64,000 nucleotides of DNA, taken from Siphonodentalium dalli. Its lineage: Eukaryota; Mollusca; Scaphopoda; Gadilida; Siphonodentaliidae. The DNA is taken from NCBI GenBank assembly GCA_032622095.1, contig CP136061.1:123022754-123086753 (forward strand), written 5' to 3'. Positions 56,522 to 64,000 of this stretch are shown in pieces. Made by a program: the position numbers and the translations under genes. The notes beneath the pieces were generated by a model. That model saw only the letters and a list, made by a program, of their open reading frames with translations, ran no database searches and was not told the DNA's origin. The number at the start of each line of letters is the position of its first letter. The first letter of the stretch is position 1.

Positions 56522-57117
56522 GTATAGACCCAAACTCCATGCAGGGTTTACCTCCCTTGATGACTCGGTAAGACTGCTGCTACCGGCGACATTTCACCCA
56601 CATTTGGTGGACTTCCGCGATATTAAGATATATACTAAGCGAACAGAGCAACATGCTGCCATTGTTAAGCACACAAAACATCGAACAAAATTTGTATAAA
56701 TTTTGAACCTTAAGTTTGAAAAGTCCCACTAAAACCGAAGAACTATATTTCGAAACGGTGTGATTCGGTTCTCCGATTATTTTATCAACACAAAAGTCAA
56801 AACGCACATGGACGACAATGTCACGATAACACGCATGGCAAGTCAGACACAAGACTTCTAAATTGCTCCAATTTTGACGAGTTGCTTGCGAAAATCGTCA
56901 ACAAAACTACCGCTCTGATCCTCCATTCTGTCATTAAGTTTTTAGTGTGGGAATTGTTCACAAAGCACATAGGAAATTTGACTTTGGGGCTTTCGGTTTT
57001 CGCCATTCTGTTTGGAAAACCCTGCGCTAAATATAGAAACGGAAACTAGTACCCAGCCGGTGACAGAGTCAGAAAGGAAGTATGACTGGTGCGCTCTGGT
57101 AGAGATTGGTATAGACC
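56522..57117. mobile_element. family J element, copy 1, with 9-bp target duplication
   Basis: The 578-bp element 56531-57108 is flanked by GTATAGACC (56522-56530 and 57109-57117). It begins CAAACTCCATGCAGGGTTTA and ends CTCTGGTAGAGATTG. Terminal inverted repeats are very weak. The duplication size suggests a MULE-like mechanism. Confidence 0.7.
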
Positions 57118-57458
57118 AGAAATTTAAACTTATAAAGGATCCCCAGTCTAGGCTAGAGACAACACCAGCTCAGCTCAGGCCATTCAATGCAATATGATCG
57201 CAGTTATGTTGTCAATAGAGAGAAAACATGTGTGCCAATTATTTGTGCCAATGGCAAAATAGTTTGTGCCATTCTCATTTTTTATGTGTAAATTGTACAA
57301 ATGCATGACAGCGCCAACTCTGGTTATCATTTCTTCAGTTAAACTGTGAAAATAATGTGTCTCATTAATCACCAAGCTGAGGTTTATGACTCCTTCTGTT
57401 GATGTTGTCTTAAGGAATCAGGACAGTGAGAGAGTCTGTCTATTTGTCTGTCTGTCTG

Positions 57459-57844
57459 CTATAGGAATCACTGAACTAAATGGTTTCCCATAGGCGACAG
57501 TGTTAACGTTTCCGCCAATTTCACTGAATCATAGGTCATGTGTTTACGTTTTAAAATAAATCTGACAGTGAACGACAGGGCTATCCCACAGCCAAATTTG
57601 ATCTGGAAAAACTACAGCAGCTTGTTAAATAAATTTCCCCGCTCACAAAAATCCATTACCACATTCATTCACCAGTTTAAATTATTTAGATATGATGTAC
57701 AAATCAAATAAACGCGATGTCATCCTTTAATAACGTGTCGCATGTATCAGGTGAAGGTCATTCTTCAGTTACCTTCACCTTTAGCATTCCACGGTGTACT
57801 CGCTCCCCGACTCTAGAACACATTTAGCTCCCTGATTCCTATAG
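57459..57844. mobile_element. inverted-repeat element, 386 bp
   Basis: The left end CTATAGGAATCACTGAACTA and the right end TAGCTCCCTGATTCCTATAG are inverted repeats. An internal stem AGGTGAAGGT/ACCTTCACCT lies near 57750. The flanks give no clear target duplication. Confidence 0.6.
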
Positions 57845-58072
57845 AAATTAACTGAGAACCATCTAGAGGAATTCAAAGGGGTCTAATAGGGGTAACATTT
57901 CACGAGGAAGATAATGGTGCAGGTTAATATTTTCTAAAGTGACTATCGGATTCTAGGATGGAATAGGAGAGGGGCTCAAATTTTATGAAAAAATATTTTT
58001 GTCACCAATTTCCACGACACTTACATAGTCATCTCAATGATATAGTGAATATTATGGTGTTATTTAGAGATA

Positions 58073-58284
58073 CAGTAATGCCCTAATTAATCGACTCCAT
58101 AACCACAGCAGAATTATGGGTAACTTTTCATGATTTAGTCGGAAATATGGCTTGTTGCCATTTATCGGAAAGCTCTCAGGGAGAGTTTTCCGATGAATGG
58201 CAACAAGCCATATTTCGATTAAATCATGAAAAGTTACCCATAATTCTGCTGTGGTTATGGAGTCGATTAATTAGAGCATTACTG
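58073..58284. mobile_element. family A MITE (Tc1/mariner-type), complete
   Basis: 212-bp palindrome with TA on both sides, starting CAGTAATGCCCTAATTAATC. Confidence 0.85.
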
Positions 58285-58526
58285 TACCTTAGCGACATGG
58301 CCCGAGTCAGGGATTGAGGGAGGGTGGCATCAAAATTAATAAAAACTGTTTTTGTTGTCGATTTCTACCAAACTTTAATATATATAGTCATCTCCATGAT
58401 GTAGGTGTGGTTTAAGATATTTAAATGGTGCTGTCCATGCCAGGGATGGGGAAGAAGTATCGCTGACTTCACCAAACTTACCTACAGTCTTCTCCATGAT
58501 ACGACATATTATATAATGGTACAGTT

Positions 58527-58620
58527 TAACTCTTCCATGACTGATTTTTTGCGAAAACCCTGTACTAATGCATTCTCTTATATATGCAAGTCTCCCATGT
58601 CGTTCGCATTGATATAGAAT
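58527..58620. mobile_element. family C MITE fragment
   Basis: TTAACTCTTCCATGACTG followed by CGAAAACCCTGTACTAATGC and one stem. The right half is missing. Confidence 0.5.
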
Positions 58621-59173
58621 GCAGAACTATTCAGTAAATTTTGTATCTATATTTATCATATGACTCAATCATTAATTACTTTGGAAAGTATGTCATAAAT
58701 CAATTTCATATGAACTACTAGTTCATATCACCTTCCGATAATTTGATTGGTTTGTTGACAAAAAGTGTGTTCTGATTGGCTGAATGGCAGCCGGGGCCGA
58801 GCCGTGTCTCTAACTAAATGCAGGTCAAATTCGTGCGCGTCAATCCACGCAATGCCGAAATTCTCGCAATTATAATCTTGAAATATATAGTTTTGGACAT
58901 TGTTATACGATAAATAGAACATCTAATTCGTATTTATCTAATAAACATACGATATAATGTCACAAACTGAGAACAGAATAGCGCACTATATCTTCGCATG
59001 CATATTATTTCTGCTAGTTCACCAGGTGTAATTGGGCTTCCGGTGCAATGAAGTGACGTCACATTAACCTTTTGCTGCCGATGTCATATAGCTATTTAGT
59101 GATTTGTGTGCGTTTTGGACATCATAATCAATTTATAGGTGTCATATGATAAATAGAATATGTAATTCGTCAC

Positions 59174-59220
59174 GAATTTTCAGTTTTCTCTCGCCAGAGG
59201 CCCGAGAAAACTGAAAATTC
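59174..59220. repeat. perfect hairpin, 17-bp arms
   Basis: GAATTTTCAGTTTTCTC (59174-59190) and its complement (59204-59220) with a 13-base loop. Confidence 0.85.
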
Positions 59221-59318
59221 TTAGACTCGTTTCATAAATATCGTATGAGAGAAACACTCATTTCATATCCCCTATTTATTAACCTATTCAGAACATATTG
59301 ACAGTTCTTGTTACTTTT

Positions 59319-59760
59319 TGAAGGTACTCAATCCATTCAGACGATCCCCATACCATCAAGTTACAACAACAACATATCTTCAAAATATGCTTTTGTTATC
59401 AGAATCGATTAATTACAACAAAATAATGCTAACCGCTGTCAACTATGGTATAAAATTTTGCAAAACATGTTATTTATCAACATGTTGTTCAACGAAATAT
59501 GGCTGTATTATCAATTTATATATCACAAAATTTGGCCGTATTACCACTTTATTTTAGAGTTATCCATCTTCATCCACAGTTTTGTCCGAGATCATCGGTT
59601 TAACGACTCTTTCTGGACCACAAATTATTACACATTTTGAGAAATAAACAAATTCAAAAATTGATATCTGATCACTCTGAGCTTTGATGGGTGGGTTCCT
59701 TGACGCTGATCAAATATTTTTCACCCCCGAAGCCAAAGAAATAGTCATTTGGGAGCGTTA
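59319..59760. repeat. dispersed repeat shared with 40456-40880
   Basis: Shared text includes AAGGTACTCAATCC, AATAATGCTAACC and CACCCCCGAAGCCAAA in the same order and orientation. Confidence 0.65.
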
Positions 59761-60746
59761 ATTCAGATTATGCATCTTTAACCAGGGTTACACCGGGCAA
59801 CCCTGCTATTAAATTATATAAGCTACATATGAACATTTCTACAAATGAAATTAATGAATGAATGGGAATAAAGTAACTGCTTATCAACGAGTATATAGTT
59901 ATGAAAGAGTAAATAATATGTGTGTACTTAACAAATGATGCATCTATTGACATTTTTATTCACATCGATAATCTTCTGATTGGATTTTGTAAGTTTTTAG
60001 TGATTTTTGACAGTGCAATTTTCTGCAATCGCATTACATTGCATGCATCCTAGGAGAATGGTGATTTCTCTCGAGTGATCTGTCGAAAAAATATTGCGAT
60101 AGGAATTGTTTTTAAGACCTTTTATTGAGAAAGAAATTATTCCAGCCTGCTGATCCTGATAGAGAAATGAATAATTGACTACAACAGACTGATGACAGCC
60201 AGGGACATGTGATCTGTATCTGTGGCTCATCAACGCTGTCTCATTAATGTACATTGTGGTATTTTATTTCCGATTTTTCAGCCTAAAGTCCCAGGATGTC
60301 AAGATTTAACTCCAGGTCAGACCCATTATAAATTTGCCAACCAATCACGTTTGTCCATGATTTAGGGCATAGACTCTACACAATTGCCTAAACCAATTTT
60401 CAACTTTATGCGAAGCGAATAAAACAGGCGAAACTTGAAGTAGTGTTGAATACTCAGCCAATGAGTTCAGATTAGAATAACAAATAATCGTGCCAAAATT
60501 AGCTACCAAAATTATTTATTTTCATAAATTTGAAATCCAGATGGGCAGAAAACAGCACCATTGTTATAAGCTAATTGTATGCAGTGACCATTGTTGCTGT
60601 ATTCATTGCCATATTTTTGTCAACCAATAAGTTGTCCCGAATAAAGTAGTTAATATTTATGTTTGTGCGTAATTCAAATGTTGAGTTCTCTGAAATGGTA
60701 TAGTCAAATGGTGGTTGGAATTTTCGACAATCTTAGTTGATTACTA
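59761..60746. other. no gene recognised
   Basis: No supported exon, RNA gene or recognised repeat copy. Confidence 0.35.
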
Positions 60747-60913
60747 CAGTAATGCCCTAAGTAATCGACTCCTTAACCACAGCAGAATTATGGGTAACTT
60801 TTCAGGACTTAGTCGGAACTATGGCTTGTTGCCATTCATCAGAAAGCTCTCCTCCAAAAAAGTTACCCATAATTCTGCTGTGGTTAAGGAGTCGATTACT
60901 TAGGGCATTACTG
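60747..60913. mobile_element. family A MITE (Tc1/mariner-type), one arm shortened
   Basis: 167 bp with TA on both sides. The left arm is complete and the right arm lacks its inner half. Confidence 0.8.
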
Positions 60914-60998
60914 TACATTCTTACAGGGGAGATAATGTTTGGATATAGATCTGCTTTATTCACTGAAATAAGTCCACAATATATCTTAATCCCTTTCT

Positions 60999-61802
60999 GT
61001 ACTAAATACAAACTCCATGCTGGATTTACCTCCCTTGGTGACTCGGTAAGACCGCTGCTACTGGCGACATTTTACCAACATTTGGTGGACTTCCGCGATA
61101 TTAAGATATATACTAAGTGAACAGAGCAGCATGCTGCCCTTGTTAAGCACACAAAATATCGAACAAAATTTGTGCCAATTTTGAACCTTAAGTTTGAAAA
61201 GTCCCACTAAAACCGAAAAACTAGATTTCGAAACGGTGTGATTCGGTTCTCCGAGTATTTTATAAACACAAAAATCTAAATGCACGTGTACGACATTATC
61301 ACAACTCGCATGGCAAGTCAAACACCAGACTTCTAATTTGCTGCAATTTTGACGAGTAGCTTGCGAAAATCGTCAACAAAACTACCGCTCTGATTTCCCA
61401 TTCTGTCATGTTTAGTGCGGGAATTGTTCTCAAAGCACATAGACAATTTGACTTTGGAGCGATCGGGTTTCGCCATTTTTTCTGGAAAACCCCATGCTAA
61501 AGATAGACACACAGACCAGTTCCCAGCCGGTGACAAAGTCAGAAAGGAAGTACAGTAATGCTCTAAGTAATCGACTTCTTAACCACGGCAGAATTATGGG
61601 TAACTTTTCAGGATTTAGTCGGAAATATGGCTTGTTGCCATTCATCGGAAAGCTCTCGAGTAGAGCTTTCCGATGAATGGCAACAAGCCATATTTCTGAC
61701 TAAATCATGAAAAGTTACCCATAATTCTGCTGTGGTTAAGAAGTCGATTACTTAGAGCATTACTGTATGATTGGTGCTCTCTGGTAGAGATGGTACTAAA
61801 TA
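60999..61802. mobile_element. family J element, copy 2, with 10-bp target duplication
   Basis: Element 61009-61792 is flanked by GTACTAAATA (60999-61008, 61793-61802). It is aligned along its length to 56531-57108 apart from the inserted family A element. Confidence 0.8.
61553..61765. mobile_element. family A MITE (Tc1/mariner-type), complete, with an empty site elsewhere
   Basis: 213-bp palindrome with TA at 61551-61552 and 61766-61767. The unfilled site is visible in family J copy 1 (GGAAGTATGACTGG near 57077), proving a TA duplication. Confidence 0.9.
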
Positions 61803-62228
61803 CTCACCGACGAGTAGTTCCCTTAGGACATGTTTAGATAATAAGTTCAACAACTTACAATCTAAACATTTCCCACCAATGTATAAGAATCTTTCTGAAC
61901 TTCTATTTCTCCAAATGAATAATTGACCGTTCCAATGTATACTTTTATAACTGAGTGGGAGAATCCATTTAGTATAGAAAGGTTTAAAGGCCCACATAAG
62001 TCTCAAGATAAACATAGGTCTGGGGGACCAGGCACAAATGCTATATTATCATAGAAACCGTAAATAATTACTTGTATAAGCATTTGGGTTCTTAGAATTG
62101 AGATAGACTTTGGTGGAACATGATCTGATATCACGCTAAAATCTATTGTGTGCTAGATCAACCTCAAGATGTTTACATGCATCTAATTTTGGTTGAAATT
62201 TGAATAGTACAGCTCTCATAATTCACAT

Positions 62229-62624
62229 TGGGGAATCACGTGGTTTTGACTTGATGAGTATCACACATTCAAAATGACCGCGGCGATCGCCAACGCGACA
62301 GAAACGAGGAAAAAGGTAATAAACTTTGATAATGATATATTATATAGTATTTTGGCAGCTACGAGAATATGATATACTATTTTTCAAACAAGCTGATACC
62401 TCATTTGTGTCCAAACTCACAGTTGTTTGCTCTAACATTCTGACCAAAGTTGCTGAGTATTTCCGAACAAATAAGGTATCAACTTGTTTTAAAAATAAAC
62501 TAGCATATGCTCTTTAACAGTCAAAATGTTATGTTTTGTGTCAGTTCCTCGTATATTATGTTTTTGTGCATTTGCACATTTTGCATGTGTGGTACTCAGC
62601 AACCTCGAAATCACATGATTCCCC
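62229..62624. repeat. inverted repeat of about 48-bp arms enclosing an exon-like frame
   Basis: The left arm 62229-62276 (GGGGAATCACGTGGTTTTGA) and right arm 62577-62624 are imperfect complements, each running into CAAAATG. Possibly a small transposon carrying a remnant of its own gene. Confidence 0.55.
62274..62475 (+). CDS. candidate two-exon frame inside the inverted repeat, low confidence
   Basis: ATG at 62274 opens 14 codons (MTAAIANATETRKK) to a GTAATA donor at 62316. A TTTTGGCAG acceptor ends at 62358 and a second block of 39 codons (LREYDILFFKQADTSFVSKL...) runs to AAG|GTATC at 62475. The phases match (0/0). The implied intron is only 43 bp. No family is recognised. Confidence 0.25.
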
Positions 62625-63259
62625 TCTGTGTAAATGGCTATGGCAATCAGCAACGCTGAACAAACTTGGCCACTACAAAGGGTTGCCTTAGCAGATTACC
62701 AAAGCCAAACAATCTAAATTAAGAGGGCTGATGGTACATTCTATATATTACATGTATACTACCACCATTCAAAGTTAATATATACATCTCAGAGATGGCC
62801 ACCATACGAAACTGGTCACTGCCAAATCTGCTTTCTCATTGGTACACATCATGTGGTATGTTTTACTTAACTGGAATGTACTCATGAGAAATATAATGCT
62901 TACACCATATATAAACCCTGATAACCTATTATTATTATTGTCCCTTCTCTGACATTCTTTGATAAAATTACTCCAAAAAATTAATACTTGATAAACTATT
63001 AATGCATGGACTTGGTGTACTATGAAAAGACTTCCAACAAAAATTGTAGAAATTTGTCATCTCTTTACAATTTTCCTCACAAAAGTTACACAAACACTTT
63101 TTTATTGTTATCATATAAGAAAAATGGATACAAATCAGGATATATTCAAAGCTGAAATAAAACATTTACCATCTCTTTGTCTGATTTTAACAGTAAACCA
63201 GAGTAAACTGAGTCTTTTTAGTGGTCATTATTTTGCTGGACATTTCTATACCATAGATG
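62625..63259. other. no gene recognised
   Basis: A 93-codon frame at 63022-63303 runs into the head of an E element and has no conserved features. Confidence 0.35.
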
Positions 63260-63560
63260 TTTTTATGTGTACCCATACCATAATATGGTACACAAACTGT
63301 TGATGTCCGGATTGACTACTTGTCGTCCATCTGTCTGTCTGTCTGACTAGCTGTCCGTCCGTAGAAACGTTATGCATGGTGCGATAACTCAGCATAAAAA
63401 ACCAGTGATTAGTTTACAGCTCTACTATATAATTGGTATTAATCGGTCATCGGGTGGCTTATTCTGATGGCTGTGTTGTTAGTAGAATTTGATACATTAT
63501 CATTGTAAAATTAAATTGGGCTCTATTAACTCAAGTATTCCATTTCTGTCTTCATGAACA
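63260..63560 (+). mobile_element. family E Helentron-like element, truncated
   Basis: Head TTTTATGTGTACCCATACC with complement, a CTGTCTGTCTGTCTG microsatellite, then a jump to the near-terminal part seen at 23817-23935 (CTACTATATAATTGGTATTA). The terminal hairpin is missing. Confidence 0.55.
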
Positions 63561-64000
63561 AAACTATTTTTATCCCGCAGGGTCGTAACACAACAAAGAC
63601 AGGTCTGCCTGATTGACTACCTTTATTTAATGAATTATTAATCAAAAAGTTAGTCGTGAAATTATTGGTAGGATGTTCACTGTCCAGTTATCCATTTCTT
63701 GCTTCGCGTCTTCATTTTTTGGCCCACAATGCGCCATGGCCACAAGCAAACAAGCTGAGTCTGTGGGAACCAGGACCTGAAACGAGATACTAGACCCCCT
63801 GGTTAGTGATGCCTGCGGCACTGAATGCCGCAGGATCACTAAACAAACAAACAAAAAGGGGGAGGGTGGGGGGTTAATTTCAAACAAAAACATACTTTCC
63901 CCAATTTTCGAATCTTGCGAAAAGACATTGGCCCTCTCACGACTTGATCACGTGCCTCCGGCGATATAGTTCCGCTCTCCCAATTTACTGAGAACGATCA
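63561..64000. other. no gene recognised; one hairpin plus (ACAA)n tail
   Basis: CCTGCGGCA-CTGAA-TGCCGCAGG (63811-63833) is followed by ATCACTAA and (ACAA)n. It resembles the 3' end of a retroposon or Helitron, but no body can be assigned. Confidence 0.35.

Larger units (their letters stand above)
60986..61987. mobile_element. piggyBac-type P element hosting family J, which hosts family A
   Basis: The outer element is 60990-61983 with termini CCCTTTCTGTACTAAAT and CATTTAGTATAGAAAGG and TTAA at both edges. Its body (61803-61983) resembles the element at 8584. It is interrupted at 61009-61792 by family J, itself interrupted by a family A MITE. Confidence 0.75.

Noticed and set aside
63811-63855. 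Canonical Helitron 3' end (hairpin then CTAA)
   Set aside because: The hairpin is too close to CTAA, the (ACAA)n tail suits a retroposon equally well, and no head can be paired with it.
42527-64000. The MON2 exon expected after 42500
   Set aside because: I looked for the block that follows VLWQ in the family and found no convincing match; it probably lies beyond the window.

Overview
This window is nuclear genomic DNA from an animal, most likely a marine mollusc or another lophotrochozoan. It is AT-rich and has very long introns, GT-AG splice sites and a dense load of non-autonomous transposons. There are no bacterial features. The host assignment is an inference from the style of the repeats (hairpin-headed elements with CGTCCGTC microsatellites) and from gene content; no marker fixes a species.

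The one recognisable host gene is MON2, on the + strand. It encodes a trans-Golgi/endosomal trafficking scaffold related to the large Arf-GEFs. Four consecutive internal exons are visible at 10079-10189, 27654-27829, 38497-38659 and 42240-42500. Their splice phases are compatible (0/0, 0/2, 2/0, 0/0) and their combined translation follows the MON2 family without a gap. The introns measure 17.5, 10.7 and 3.6 kb, and a fourth runs out of the window. I could not find earlier or later MON2 exons here.

Nearly everything else is mobile DNA inside those introns. Layout: 1-4060, a MULE-type MITE, a hairpin-headed tandem repeat split by a 5'-truncated LINE, and another MULE-type MITE; 4061-10060, nested Tc1/mariner-type, piggyBac-type and MULE-type MITEs; 10680-13855, two hairpin-headed elements; 17060-22434 (minus strand), a broken two-exon gene of a multicopy invertebrate protein family, carrying a SINE in its intron and a hAT element in its second exon; 22892-24190, a Helentron-like element; 25094-25795, a 65-bp minisatellite; 26309-26423, a perfect 50-bp-arm hairpin; 27324-32652, piggyBac-type MITEs, a hairpin-headed element and a second hAT-type element; 35774-41858, a run of hairpin-headed elements; 42525-47375, a 4.85-kb foldback element with long terminal inverted arms and internal tandem repeats; 47731-64000, further copies of the same families, including a three-level nest at 60986-61987.

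Several superfamily calls rest on target-site duplications read from the sequence: TA for family A, TTAA for families B, C and P, 9-10 bp for families D and J, 8 bp for the two hAT-type elements and 13 bp for the SINE. Two of the four MON2 acceptor sites lie only about 20 bp from the end of a piggyBac-type MITE, and the foldback element starts 24 bp after the last visible MON2 exon.
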